A stretch of 41,549 bases of DNA, taken from NCBI RefSeq assembly GCF_001663375.1, contig NZ_LCTF01000023.1, forward strand, positions 1 to 41,549, given 5' to 3'. This DNA comes from Caldivirga sp. MU80 (GTDB lineage: Archaea > Thermoproteota > Thermoprotei > Thermoproteales > Thermocladiaceae). The notes below the pieces were generated by a model. It was given only the letters and a program-made list of their open reading frames with translations. It ran no database searches and was not told the origin of the DNA. Positions 8,578 to 16,671 of this stretch are shown in pieces. How positions within the stretch are numbered: position 1 is the stretch's first letter; every line of letters starts with the position of its first letter. The position numbers were made by a program, and so were the translations under genes.

Positions 8578-9235
8578 TTATCTCAGCAGGAAATCCCTCA
8601 AATTTCTCTTAAATTCCTCATAGCTAACTGCATATATTAAGCCACCACATGGGCATCCCGCACAGGCTAATTTATTATTCACAAAGCTTCTTAACGCCTT
8701 ATCATCAGTTACGAAGACTAATGAACCTCTTATTACCCCCTGCCTCGGTTGTCTTGGGTACTATGGCTAGTAGGTCATATGCTAACAGCAGTGACGTTAA
8801 GACTTCGTAATCCTCAAGTGGTGCTACATTAATCACAAGGTCCATGATGTAACCTTGCCAGCAAACCCTTCTACTAGACCTCATTTGTACGCTTAAATAC
8901 CGCCTCCTCAGTGATGGATCCTCCTCAACTACTCTGATGAATCCCTTCCTAATTAGCTTATAAAACGTGTTTGCCGTGTACATCAACATCTCGTCGATAC
9001 CCCTGCCACTCCAACCATGCCTCCCTCTATCCACCCTACTTAGTAGGTTTGGAAGTGCCCTATTGATTAATTCATTAATTACGGCTCTATCAGTAAAAAT
9101 AACCAGCCTATTAGATTCAAGAAGACCTAAAATTTCAGGAAGCTTAATTCTTCGGATATAGCTTAAAGTTATCGAATAAACAATTTTAACAAGGACGCTG
9201 GTATCCGTGAATACGTAGTAAAATTCATATGCCAA
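8578..9235 (-). pseudogene. PIN-domain ribonuclease disrupted by a one-base frameshift
   Basis: Reading leftward from a TTG at 9233-9235, the frame encodes a PIN start (FTDTSVLVKIV, Asp11), an acidic AVINEL segment (Glu55) and LEDYEVLTSLLLAYDL, but stops at TGA 8705-8707. The next frame continues as LVFVTDDKALRSFV, the classical last PIN acidic motif (VTDDKAL), then CAGCPCGG and ends at TAA 8578-8580. The frames join if one G is removed from a run of five G (C at 8736-8740 on the + strand). The restored protein would be 218 residues. The truncated product loses an active-site Asp. The cause may be a sequencing error, slippage or true decay. PIN proteins are usually toxin-type or RNA-processing ribonucleases. 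The gene begins directly at the stop of its upstream partner (9236-9835). Confidence 0.8.
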
Positions 9236-9835
9236 TTAATCACCCTCCCTTTCCTTAAATAAGTCTGGGTAAAGTTCTACCTCGTCAACGTACTCACCAC
9301 TTTCTAAGACCCTTCTTAACGTTTTCTTGGCCTCTATGAAGACGTCTAGATCCATATTAAAGCTCACTGCTTTAATCATAGGGGTTAGTTTGAGTATATC
9401 CTCACCTAACCTAGTTAACTCCTCCTCACCATAGCCACCATACACATCGACGACCCTGGTAGCGTACTCGGCTAATTCCCTTAACCCGTTCTTAGTCAAT
9501 TCATCATAAGCCTCTTTAAACACCTCCTCCGGATTCTTAACATAGTACTTATCCCCAACCCTAATTACGGCCCCTTCATCATAGGCACCGAGCCTTCTAA
9601 GGAGCTTGTTAATTGGTAGGTAAAGGCCCTTTGAACGTATCCTAAATCCCTCGGGTATTCTAATCCTTGGTGTGTTAAGTAACCTTTCGTTGTCCGTATA
9701 TAGCGTTAGGAATAGGAGCTCGGTTAACGCCTTGGCGCTGATTCCACGGCCATACTTCACCATGTACCTGCCAATTATTAGCTTAACTAGGTTAATGGTA
9801 AGTTTGCGCGCTAGCTCGTAAACTACGCTCGTCAT
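9236..9835 (-). CDS. Unrecognised protein paired with the PIN-domain gene
   Basis: This 199-residue, mainly helical and charged protein is not one I recognise. Its N-terminus (VVYELARKLTINLVKLIIGR) looks amphipathic. The middle has a VGDKYYVKNPEEVFKEAYDEL segment. The C-terminus is acidic (ELYPDLFKEREGD). A TATA element lies 26 bp ahead of the ATG at 9835, and an inverted repeat sits just beyond it. The PIN gene begins immediately at its stop codon, so the two are probably cotranscribed. Gene order (small protein first, PIN nuclease second) resembles toxin-antitoxin arrangements, but the protein is longer than typical VapB antitoxins and has no obvious DNA-binding motif. The antitoxin or partner role is inference only. 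Confidence 0.6.
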   Translation of the reverse strand: MTSVVYELARKLTINLVKLIIGRYMVKYGRGISAKALTELLFLTLYTDNERLLNTPRIRIPEGFRIRSKGLYLPINKLLRRLGAYDEGAVIRVGDKYYVKNPEEVFKEAYDELTKNGLRELAEYATRVVDVYGGYGEEELTRLGEDILKLTPMIKAVSFNMDLDVFIEAKKTLRRVLESGEYVDEVELYPDLFKEREGD

Positions 9836-9856
9836 ACGTTATAATTGCTGTTCACT

Positions 9857-9866
9857 ATTATAAAAG
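9857..9866 (-). promoter_or_regulatory. TATA box of the unknown/PIN module
   Basis: On the minus strand this reads CTTTTATAAT, centred about 26 bp ahead of the ATG at 9835. It is the only clear promoter for the two-gene module. Confidence 0.6.
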
Positions 9867-9870
9867 CATT

Positions 9871-9887
9871 GATGCCTTAATGGCATC
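9871..9887. repeat. Inverted repeat next to the PIN-module promoter
   Basis: GATGCC-TTAAT-GGCATC is a perfect 6-bp inverted repeat with a five-base spacer. It lies just upstream of the TATA box that serves the minus-strand module. A third copy of the half-site (TGATGCC) occurs at 9921-9927. This arrangement is what an operator would look like; no binding protein is known. Confidence 0.5.
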
Positions 9888-9998
9888 TAGCCACTATGTT
9901 TACCTAGGTGAGTATGGGGTTGATGCCATTAGTATCGTGGCTCCTGGTGCTTGAAAATGTATTTAAACTGATTTTGCGGGGTTTGCCTGGTAGTGGTG

Positions 9999-10553
9999 AT
10001 GTCGTTTAACCTGGTCATCTCCACTGGGAGGGGTGTTGAGGGTAAGTGTATAGCTGAGTTGAAGAGGGTTGGTGAATTGCTCTCCGTTGACGTGAGGACC
10101 TTCTTCACGGGCTTTGACGGCTTGTTAACAGGTAGGGTTAGTATGGATCCCGTGGAGTTTAGCAATAAGCTGAGGGAGATGGTTGCCAACGGCGTCTTCA
10201 TACCGAGGTTCATACTTAAGGTAGTTCCGATACAGGAGGTTGTTAGGACTGATGTAGACGAGGTTGTGAGTAAGGTTGTCCAGATGGGGAACTCGATGAT
10301 AGCCGAGAACGAGACCTATAAGATTGAGGTTAGGAGGAGGGGTGTACTCTTCGATAGAATGACCATTATAGATAAGGCGGCTCCCCAGATAATGAGGAAG
10401 GTTAAGCTTGAGAACCCTGATAAGGTGATTCAGGTTGAGGTCTTCCCATCAAAGACTGGAATATCGGTCATTAGGGAGAGCGACATCTTCAGCCTACTTA
10501 AGGTAACCGTGGGCAGTAGGCAGGGAGGCGCTACTCACCCTGACTCTGAATAA
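9999..10553 (+). CDS. THUMP-domain RNA-binding protein
   Basis: The 184-residue protein begins with FNLVISTGRGVEGKCIAEL, the typical entry into a THUMP domain (small archaeal THUMP/Tan1-like proteins). It continues through RFILKVVPIQEVVRTDVDEV and KIEVRRRG to a final VIQVEVFPSKTGISVI strand pair. THUMP domains bind tRNA acceptor regions and are usually linked to tRNA modification; the archaeal Tan1-like stand-alone form helps N4-acetylcytidine formation in tRNA. The ATG at 9999 is used, though GTG at 9993 is in frame and closer to the spacing expected from the TATATTTAAA-like element near 9960-9967. The 3' end overlaps the convergent L21e gene by 23 bp. Confidence 0.72.
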   Translation: MSFNLVISTGRGVEGKCIAELKRVGELLSVDVRTFFTGFDGLLTGRVSMDPVEFSNKLREMVANGVFIPRFILKVVPIQEVVRTDVDEVVSKVVQMGNSMIAENETYKIEVRRRGVLFDRMTIIDKAAPQIMRKVKLENPDKVIQVEVFPSKTGISVIRESDIFSLLKVTVGSRQGGATHPDSE

Positions 10554-10890
10554 CCGGTTCACTGGGCACCCTCTCCTTCATGAAGGCCTCAAGGTTGAGG
10601 GGCTTCACGTGGTCCGGGGTCGTTATTACTGTCCTCCTCTCACCCATGAAGTCAACCTCAAGCACAAGCGCCTTACCCCTCCACCCAACCAGTGTCCCAA
10701 CCCTACCCTGATACCTCCTATGTGGGGCCGTACTAATGTTAACCGGGTCGATGTCTATGACAAGTTTATCCCCAACCCTATAGTACCTGGCGAGGAGCCA
10801 CCTGAAGAGACCGGGCCTACCCCTCTCCCTGGGTGCCTTTGACAATAGCCTCCTAGCCTTAAACCTGTAGCCGTGGGTCCTCTTAACCAT
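10531..10890 (-). CDS. rpl21e: Ribosomal protein eL21 (L21e)
   Basis: The 119-residue protein opens with MVKRTHGYRFKARRLLSKAPRERGRPG, the unmistakable N-terminus of archaeal/eukaryotic L21e. Further in is YYRVGDKLVIDIDPVNIS and RRYQGRVGTLVGWRGKALVLEV, typical of the SH3-like fold. It is a large ribosomal subunit protein. ATG 10890 is preferred to the GTG at 10893; TTTTTAAA near 10911-10919 lies at the expected TATA distance. The tail after residue 95 is longer than in many archaeal homologues (100-110 residues). It converges on the THUMP gene with a small overlap. Confidence 0.95.
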   Translation of the reverse strand: MVKRTHGYRFKARRLLSKAPRERGRPGLFRWLLARYYRVGDKLVIDIDPVNISTAPHRRYQGRVGTLVGWRGKALVLEVDFMGERRTVITTPDHVKPLNLEAFMKERVPSEPVIQSQGE

Positions 10891-10947
10891 CACCCCAACG
10901 CCGCCCTGAAGGTTTTTAAACTTATACCGCCATTAGGGGTTGAGTTG

Positions 10948-11361
10948 CTAAATAGCTGTTGGAGGCCCCCTCTGCTGTGGTTGCTGCTGGGCCATGGGTA
11001 ACGGTATGGTTGGTGGTATGCCCAGTTCCCTAGCCACCAACCCAGCCTCAAACACGGCGTACTGGGTTATGATGGCTTGAACCTCAGGCGGCACGGTGCC
11101 GGACTTCAATTGACTTGAAACCCTCTTAACATCATCGCTGGTGGCCTGTATGGCCAATAGGCCCCTTATGGTTATGCTTATTGATGGCGGTATTGAGGAC
11201 ACCGTTATGGTGAACGGGACATTAACCAATTCCTCCATAACCTCAGGGGGTCCACTGACCTGTATGTTCATGGCCATTTGAAGCTGTGTGCCAGGAGGTG
11301 GTGGGGTGGTGACCTCCCCATGTATGTAGACGAACCTAACCCCAATACCCTTGTAAACCAC
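10948..11361 (-). CDS. Small protein with a possible SecB-like fold
   Basis: This 137-residue protein is not confidently recognised. The first 75 residues alternate strands (VRFVYIHGEVTTPPPPGTQL, FTITVSSIPPSISITIRGLL). These are followed by a helix, QYAVFEAGLVARELGIPPTI, and a Pro/Gln-rich tail. The pattern of a beta sheet ending in a helix with GIPP-hydrophobic-x-LP resembles the end of SecB chaperones (helix then G-x-PP-L-x-L), and SecB-like proteins do occur in archaea. That match is by eye and weak. A TATTTAAA-like element around 11381-11388 lies at the expected distance. It is in the same direction as L21e but L21e has its own promoter. Confidence 0.5.
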   Translation of the reverse strand: MVYKGIGVRFVYIHGEVTTPPPPGTQLQMAMNIQVSGPPEVMEELVNVPFTITVSSIPPSISITIRGLLAIQATSDDVKRVSSQLKSGTVPPEVQAIITQYAVFEAGLVARELGIPPTIPLPMAQQQPQQRGPPTAI

Positions 11362-11582
11362 TATTAAGAGTAACGTAGGCCGTATTTAAACATTACCATA
11401 ACCATTATGCACTTGTGCAGGCACCACCAGCACCCATGAGTAGCCGGCTAGGGCAGGCTTAATGCATGAGTTTAGGCGAAACCGTGATCGCCAAGGTAAA
11501 GTAGCGCACCAATAGTGCTAATCCCTTGGTGAAGATTGATGAGTTGGTTTAATTAACCTATGGTGGTGTTACCTGTGGTGCA

Positions 11583-11789
11583 TCACCTCCCGCTCATCAA
11601 TACCCCACCACCCTGCTCAACCCCCCTCGCCCTCTCCCTGATTAACAGGTCCCTTATGGCTACCCGTATGGCCTCACTCCTAGATGGGAATGAACCACTC
11701 CTCACCAATTCATCAAGCTCCTCAAGCATCTGCTTCGGTATGTGGACTGAGATCAACACCATCTTCTCCTCGGATTTTGTCCTCGGCAT
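11583..11789 (-). CDS. Ribbon-helix-helix DNA-binding protein
   Basis: The 68-residue protein contains MVLISVHIPKQMLEELDELV followed by SGSFPSRSEAIRVAIRDLLI, the textbook strand-helix-helix of the CopG/Arc/NikR-like ribbon-helix-helix family. Such proteins act as dimeric repressors. The start ATG at 11789 (MPRTKSEE) is chosen because a TATA element lies 28 bp upstream; a longer frame starting at 11831 would place the promoter inside the gene. The tail is Gly/Arg-rich. No partner toxin is adjacent, so it is probably a stand-alone regulator. The 221-bp gap downstream (11362-11582) holds no gene I can support. Confidence 0.82.
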   Translation of the reverse strand: MPRTKSEEKMVLISVHIPKQMLEELDELVRSGSFPSRSEAIRVAIRDLLIRERARGVEQGGGVLMSGR

Positions 11790-11812
11790 AGGCTTTAATT
11801 TAAACGACACCC

Positions 11813-11820
11813 TTATAAAT
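11813..11820 (-). promoter_or_regulatory. TATA box of the ribbon-helix-helix gene
   Basis: ATTTATAA on the minus strand is centred about 27 bp ahead of the ATG at 11789. It decides the start of this gene. Confidence 0.65.
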
Positions 11821-11899
11821 ATTCCCATCATATCTAATCATGTAGTCTCCATGTATGATACATGTGATATATGTTAAGCCCGCTTGTTAACCGAGGTGT

Positions 11900-12448
11900 T
11901 TAAAATTCGAATATAACCTCCCTTATCAAGTTCATGACCGAGTCCGGTCCATCATAGCCGAATATGGCGACCCCAGTGTCCCTATCATACCTACCAACCA
12001 TTATTGTCGGCGTGCCCGGCACCTTAATGGTCTTGGCTAACCTCTTGCACTCGTCAACGGCCTGTAGTTCACCGTTAGCCTCATCGTCACTAACGCCCGG
12101 TATGTCCTTTGTTAAGACCCCCCTCTCAACCATGTCACTGTACACCTTGTTGAGTGTCTTCAAAAATTCATTGAGGTCCCTCTTGAACAGCACCCTAGCC
12201 TTTGCGTGAAGCTTCTCAACCCTGTGGACTGGGTAGTCGACGAATAGTACGTCTACCAGGCCCTTCTGGTTAAGTTGCATGAAGTAGTCCATGAGGTCAA
12301 TGTCTAGTAGTGCGCAGCCTGGGCAGTACAAGTCGTAGAATATCACTATGAAGCCCTTGGCCTGCCCGTTAGCCCTCACCTTGAGTGCGTACTTATCCAC
12401 CCTGCTCAGGAAGTCCTTAACATTGTTAACCACCCACCTATCGCCCAT
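11900..12448 (-). CDS. DsbA-like thioredoxin-fold protein with CPGC motif
   Basis: The 182-residue protein has a thioredoxin-like start (GFIVIFYDLYCPGCALLD) with the redox motif C42-P-G-C45. The cis-proline loop VPGTPTIMVG follows near residues 144-152, and helices are inserted between, as in DsbA-type oxidoreductases. There is no signal peptide, so it probably acts in the cytoplasm, where many hyperthermophilic crenarchaea form disulfides. An AT-rich element near 12469-12479 lies at TATA distance from the ATG at 12448. The partner reductase or oxidase is not encoded nearby. Confidence 0.75.
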   Translation of the reverse strand: MGDRWVVNNVKDFLSRVDKYALKVRANGQAKGFIVIFYDLYCPGCALLDIDLMDYFMQLNQKGLVDVLFVDYPVHRVEKLHAKARVLFKRDLNEFLKTLNKVYSDMVERGVLTKDIPGVSDDEANGELQAVDECKRLAKTIKVPGTPTIMVGRYDRDTGVAIFGYDGPDSVMNLIREVIFEF

Positions 12449-12566
12449 AACGTGGTGTCTGGGTGAGTGGATTAATAACCCTTACCTAACGGCGGATTAA
12501 GCCACGCACATGTTTTAGGGTATATTAAACGCCAGGCTTAAATGAAGCATACCTGTAATAACCAGG

Positions 12567-12977
12567 ATGGGCATAATTGAGGACATTGATGAAGTGGTTA
12601 AGCTGCTTGAGTCTTATAGGAGTAGGTGTAGTGGGCCCTGCAGCGAAATCGATGATGCAGTGGACAGGTTGAGGGAGGTTATGGTTAAGGTGGGCGCCAT
12701 GCTGGACTTCATATCAATGACCTACTCTGAGTCGCAGAGGCTACTCTCGGCATTCTTCACCACGAGGGTTAACGTTGAGTCGGGGCTACTGAGGGTTATA
12801 ATGAACGGCAGCTCCGACGAGTACCTGGATGATATGGTTAAGAGGCTTAACGTGCCGCCAGACAGGCTTATCAAGGTCCTTGAGGTTCTTAAGTCAAGTG
12901 GCCTAGTGGACTACACCTTAAGGTACGATAATGGGGTTAAGGTGTTGGTTAGGAGAATCCCCCACACCATAGCCTAG
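12567..12977 (+). CDS. Unrecognised protein, possible C-terminal winged helix
   Basis: I do not recognise this 136-residue protein. The first 60 residues are helical with heptad-like spacing and a CSGPC motif near residues 21-25. The last 60 (VKRLNVPPDRLIKVLEVLKSSGLVDYTLRYDNGVKVLVRR) look like the end of a winged helix: helix, turn, helix, then a two-strand wing. A TTAAAT element at 12538-12543 fits a leaderless start at 12567. The next gene, a deacetylase-family enzyme, starts 48 bp downstream with its own AT-rich element. Confidence 0.55.
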   Translation: MGIIEDIDEVVKLLESYRSRCSGPCSEIDDAVDRLREVMVKVGAMLDFISMTYSESQRLLSAFFTTRVNVESGLLRVIMNGSSDEYLDDMVKRLNVPPDRLIKVLEVLKSSGLVDYTLRYDNGVKVLVRRIPHTIA

Positions 12978-13025
12978 GTCAGCGGCTCAACATTAATAAA
13001 CACCTGCATAGCCCAGTTAAGCCTA

Positions 13026-14069
13026 ATGCTCGTAACTATATTCGATGAGGGCTACCTAAGGCATGAGGTACCCAATGGGCATCCCGAGGCGCCCAATAGG
13101 GCAGTGAGCGCCTTAAGGGGTGTTGAAGGCTTGTCGAGGGTCGTGAAGCCGACTGTTAAGGCTAACCTCCTTGAGGTGGCTAGCCTAATCCACGAGTACC
13201 ATTACGTGGAGTACGTTACCTCACTCTGCGCCACTGGAGGTAGGTTGGACCAGGACACGTACGTGTCCAAGGGCACCTGCGATGCATTAGAGGCGGAGGT
13301 GAGGGCTATAGCAACCGCCGTTGATTTGGCTAGGTCGGGGGAGAGGTTCATCTACATCCCACTAAGGCCCCCTGGACACCACGTGGGCTTCAGGGGTAGG
13401 GCACTACTTGCTCCAACTCAGGGCTTCTGCATACTTAACAACGCTGCCATGGTTGCAACCCTACTGCTGAGAAGTGGTGCCTCCAGGGTGGCTATACTGG
13501 ACGTTGATGCACATCATGGTAATGGTACGCAGGAGTTGTTCTACGACACGTCAAGGGTCTTCTACATAAGCACTCACCAGGACCCGAGGACAATATACCC
13601 GGGCACGGGCTTCGTTAATGAGGTTGGGGTTGGTGATGGGGAGGGCTTCAACATGAACATCCCACTACCGCCAATGACTGGTGATGACCTTTACGGCTTG
13701 GTTTTAAGGATTATTGAGAACGCCCTTAGGGATTATAAGCCAAGCTACATCGTCGTCTCCCTAGGCTTCGACGCCCACACCCTAGACCCACTAACAAACC
13801 TGAACCTAAGCCTAAACAGCTACGTGGAGGTCTTCAAAATGGTCAGGAGGCTAATTGATGATGGCGTCACAGGTGGTTCAATATACGTGCTGGAGGGTGG
13901 TTACGTCGACGGTGTAATTGAGGCTGGTTCAAGGAGCCTAGTAGCCGTAAGCAACGGCATGGGCAACGTCAACACTGAGGGTCAGACAACATCAGATGGC
14001 GTGGTTATTAAGTACTTCAACAAGATGATTGAACAGCATAAGTCACTATTCCCACAGTACCATACGTGA
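13026..14069 (+). CDS. Histone deacetylase / acetylpolyamine amidohydrolase family enzyme
   Basis: The 347-residue protein carries the class II HDAC-like active site: RPPGHH (His118, His119), ILDVDAHHGNGTQ (Asp161 and His163 as zinc ligands), SLGFDAH (Asp249 as third ligand) and LEGGY (Tyr293, transition-state tyrosine). All catalytic residues are present, so it should be an active zinc amidohydrolase. Archaeal members may deacetylate polyamines or protein lysines such as Alba; the substrate cannot be told from sequence. The start codon ATG 13026 has an ATTAATAAA-like element about 29 bp upstream. It stands alone. Confidence 0.9.
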   Translation: MLVTIFDEGYLRHEVPNGHPEAPNRAVSALRGVEGLSRVVKPTVKANLLEVASLIHEYHYVEYVTSLCATGGRLDQDTYVSKGTCDALEAEVRAIATAVDLARSGERFIYIPLRPPGHHVGFRGRALLAPTQGFCILNNAAMVATLLLRSGASRVAILDVDAHHGNGTQELFYDTSRVFYISTHQDPRTIYPGTGFVNEVGVGDGEGFNMNIPLPPMTGDDLYGLVLRIIENALRDYKPSYIVVSLGFDAHTLDPLTNLNLSLNSYVEVFKMVRRLIDDGVTGGSIYVLEGGYVDGVIEAGSRSLVAVSNGMGNVNTEGQTTSDGVVIKYFNKMIEQHKSLFPQYHT

Positions 14070-14233
14070 CTTACACGTTCACGAGGGCTTCTCTAGCTGT
14101 CTATATCTACATCTATTCGCAGTAAGCGGCCTCTCCGGTAACTTACGTTGATGTAATTGAAAGTCCTCAATGAGTAATTCAAGGCTGCGTATAGGTTTAA
14201 CGATATGTTTATATTTTAGCATATTATTTAGCC

Positions 14234-15925
14234 ATGGGTGTTGTAATGGGGCTTAGCAGCATTAGTAGGATTATAGCTGGGTTGGGTGGCCTATTGGTCT
14301 CCCTAATTGCCCTAGGGCCTTTAACGACCTTCTCACTCCTCATGATGCCCCACAGCTTCTCACTCCTAATGCTGGTCATCTTCGGCGGCTTGGTGGTGTT
14401 GGGTAGTGTTGGTAGGTTCAACCAAGCCTCAGTACTTGGCCTCCTGGCCTACGTCATGGCCCTCCTACTGGCCTCCTGGCCGTGGTTCTCCACGAACCCT
14501 ATAGGCTCAATGCTTAGGCTAACCCCATTACTCCTCATACCCATCGTCGTGGTTGGTTTCCAGGTTAAGTTACTTAATGCGTCAGCCAGCCAGGGGATTA
14601 GTCCACTGTTCTCAATAGGCTCACTCCTACTCATGTTCCAGCCCTGGCCGGGGCCGTTGATTGGGGCTGCCTGGGCTGTTGCGGGTGGTGTTACGGCTGC
14701 CTTTGAGGCCTTCTCAATGCCCGTCCTCCCAACCCTAACCTTCATGGTAACGTACCTCGTGGGTATTGTGATGCAGGGTTCAACCCCATGGGGCCCAGTG
14801 GGCCTAAGCCCCCTAGGCTTCTACGAGGTCTTCGTCAGAAACATATCAACATACACCAACCCCCTCACCCTCTCCCTAACCATCACGGCAGCTGCCGTGT
14901 ACGTAGCCTCGCCTGCATTGGCTAGGTTGGTTAGGGGCTGGGCATCACCGGTACCGGCGGTCCTACTGGCGTCCCTTGCATCACTAATACCCATGGTGCC
15001 CATGGATCCTGCACTGACCCAGGGTGTTCAGGGTGCACTAATCCTGGCAGCGTCATCACTACCCATTTCCTACGCGGGTTCCTGGTACGTTAACAGCATA
15101 GATGTCTTGCCAATGCTCTACGGTAGCATAGCGGACATACCGGACAGGGACACCTTAATCAAGTATTACCGTGAGGATTGGGAGACCCTAATAGGGTTGG
15201 ACTCGGCTAAGAGGGAGTTGATAATAGCCTCAGAGAGCTTTAGGGGCAGTGGCGTTAGGCCAATACACGGAGTCCTACTCTACGGCCCAGCTGGAACCGG
15301 CAAGACTGCCCTTGGGCTTGGGTACACCGCCTGGCTTGGGTTATACAGGGGGTTTAGGGTTATTGTAGTTAAGGCGGGTAGGTTAATGAGGGGTGGCCCG
15401 TGGGAGACGGCCTGGAGGCTTGAGAAGGTTTTCCAACTGGCCAGAGCACTTCAGCCAAGCGTAATATACATAGATGAGGTGGATTCAATAGGGAGGGCTA
15501 GGGAGGAGGCTGGGGCTGGTGGCTATAGGCTGGTCAGCGTCATGCTTCAGAACATCGACGGCGTGGCATCTAGGTACGATAAGGTTCTCGTGGTGGCGAC
15601 CACAAACAACGTCAACGCACTCGATGAGGCGCTCATAAGGCCGGGTAGGTTGGGTGACCTAAAGATCTACGTGGCCAAGCCACCACCTGAAATGGTCAAG
15701 GCGATAATAGTGGGTGTAGCCCAACAGAGGGGCGTCCTAATACCCCCATGGCTACTGGAGAAGGCAAGTGGATTAATTGAAACTGGAGCGGAGGCGGAGG
15801 CCCTAGTGAACTGCCTAGCCATAAAGCAACTAGCCGGGGTCAAGGATCCAACACAACTGGACGCATGCCTAGCAGGCATAACAAGAGGCATCGAAGCCTA
15901 CAATACTAGTCAAGACATGGGCTAA
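14234..15925 (+). CDS. Polytopic membrane protein with C-terminal AAA+ ATPase domain
   Basis: The 563-residue protein has about 285 residues of hydrophobic sequence with roughly eight to ten membrane segments. A cytosolic AAA+ module follows: Walker A GPAGTGKT (351-358), Walker B VIYIDEVD (410-417), sensor-1 VVATTNN (453-459) and the arginine-finger region IRPGRLG (468-474). The ATPase part resembles the FtsH/Cdc48 class, but there is no HExxH protease domain and the membrane part is far larger than the two segments of FtsH. The function is unknown; a membrane-anchored unfoldase or remodelling factor is plausible. A TTTATATTT element near 14208-14216 fits a leaderless start. The 164-bp upstream gap holds no gene. 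Confidence 0.72.
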   Translation: MGVVMGLSSISRIIAGLGGLLVSLIALGPLTTFSLLMMPHSFSLLMLVIFGGLVVLGSVGRFNQASVLGLLAYVMALLLASWPWFSTNPIGSMLRLTPLLLIPIVVVGFQVKLLNASASQGISPLFSIGSLLLMFQPWPGPLIGAAWAVAGGVTAAFEAFSMPVLPTLTFMVTYLVGIVMQGSTPWGPVGLSPLGFYEVFVRNISTYTNPLTLSLTITAAAVYVASPALARLVRGWASPVPAVLLASLASLIPMVPMDPALTQGVQGALILAASSLPISYAGSWYVNSIDVLPMLYGSIADIPDRDTLIKYYREDWETLIGLDSAKRELIIASESFRGSGVRPIHGVLLYGPAGTGKTALGLGYTAWLGLYRGFRVIVVKAGRLMRGGPWETAWRLEKVFQLARALQPSVIYIDEVDSIGRAREEAGAGGYRLVSVMLQNIDGVASRYDKVLVVATTNNVNALDEALIRPGRLGDLKIYVAKPPPEMVKAIIVGVAQQRGVLIPPWLLEKASGLIETGAEAEALVNCLAIKQLAGVKDPTQLDACLAGITRGIEAYNTSQDMG

Positions 15926-16004
15926 TCAGCACTAGTTTCAGATGTAGGTTCATTGGGTTTTAATTGGCAAGGTATTTTAAGGAGGAGACTGGGTGGTTGG
16001 CTGG

Positions 16005-16616
16005 ATGGTTAGCAGGAGGTTGACGTTTAAGGCTAGGAGGGCTAGTGATGCCGTTAGGTTTATCGACACTTACCTGGATAGGGTTAAGGCTAGGGAGGTT
16101 TACATAAAGTACAGGGGTGGTAGGGTTGAGGTTAAGGTTTGGGCTAACCCAGCCTTAGCCAAGTTATCAGCCGTGGAGGCACGTAAGGTTTACGGGACAC
16201 TGAGGCAGGGTGGTAGGGTCAACACATACGACTTAACCGTGGTCCTCCAGGAGGCTAAGCCCAAGTCACCCATACCACCCGACGCCATTGAACTGGCGCT
16301 TAGGTTAATGGGCCATAGGGCTGAGTTAAATGGGTCAAGGTTACGCACCGACGCCGGCTTCGACAGAGTTGTTGAGGTTGCTAGGAAGCTCTCCGAGGCC
16401 TACCAAGAAATGGTTGACCTTGATGTTAGCAGCAACGCCAAGAGACTCATAGCCCCCCTTGCCGTGGCTAGGGGGATGAGTATATATGATGCAATGGATG
16501 AGCTGGTGAGCATGGGGCTCCTCAGTAGGGGGAGGGTTAACGATAGGGAGTACGTTACCCTAGCCGTCAACATTGATGATGCTGTTAAGGCCTTAACGGC
16601 AGGTAGGACGAGTTAA
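16005..16616 (+). CDS. DUF2067-like archaeal protein of unknown function
   Basis: The 203-residue protein begins RRLTFKARRASDAVRFIDTYLDRVKAREVYIKYRGGRVEVKVW and ends with a helical region and a short wing-like segment (MGLLSRGRVNDREYVTLAV). I recall similar proteins in Thermoproteales grouped as DUF2067, but the match is from memory. The basic N-terminus suggests nucleic-acid binding. The ATG at 16005 is preferred to GTG 15993 because TATTTTAA at 15973-15980 lies about 28 bp ahead. It precedes the L7Ae-S28e pair, which has its own TATA element near 16640-16648, so the link to translation is only by location. Confidence 0.5.
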   Translation: MVSRRLTFKARRASDAVRFIDTYLDRVKAREVYIKYRGGRVEVKVWANPALAKLSAVEARKVYGTLRQGGRVNTYDLTVVLQEAKPKSPIPPDAIELALRLMGHRAELNGSRLRTDAGFDRVVEVARKLSEAYQEMVDLDVSSNAKRLIAPLAVARGMSIYDAMDELVSMGLLSRGRVNDREYVTLAVNIDDAVKALTAGRTS

Positions 16617-16671
16617 TTAACCTAATGGCCCACGTGAAAGTTTTTAAAGGGTGAGGGGTTACGTATGATGT

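Noticed and set aside
9880-9954. A 24-codon plus-strand frame (ATG to TGA) between the PIN module and the THUMP gene
   Set aside because: Too short, no promoter at the right distance, no recognisable product; it may be the remnant of a gene but this cannot be shown.
11362-11582. C/D box sRNA or tRNA in this gap (TTGATGAG near 11537)
   Set aside because: The C-like box has no D box at a sensible distance and there is no cloverleaf pattern.
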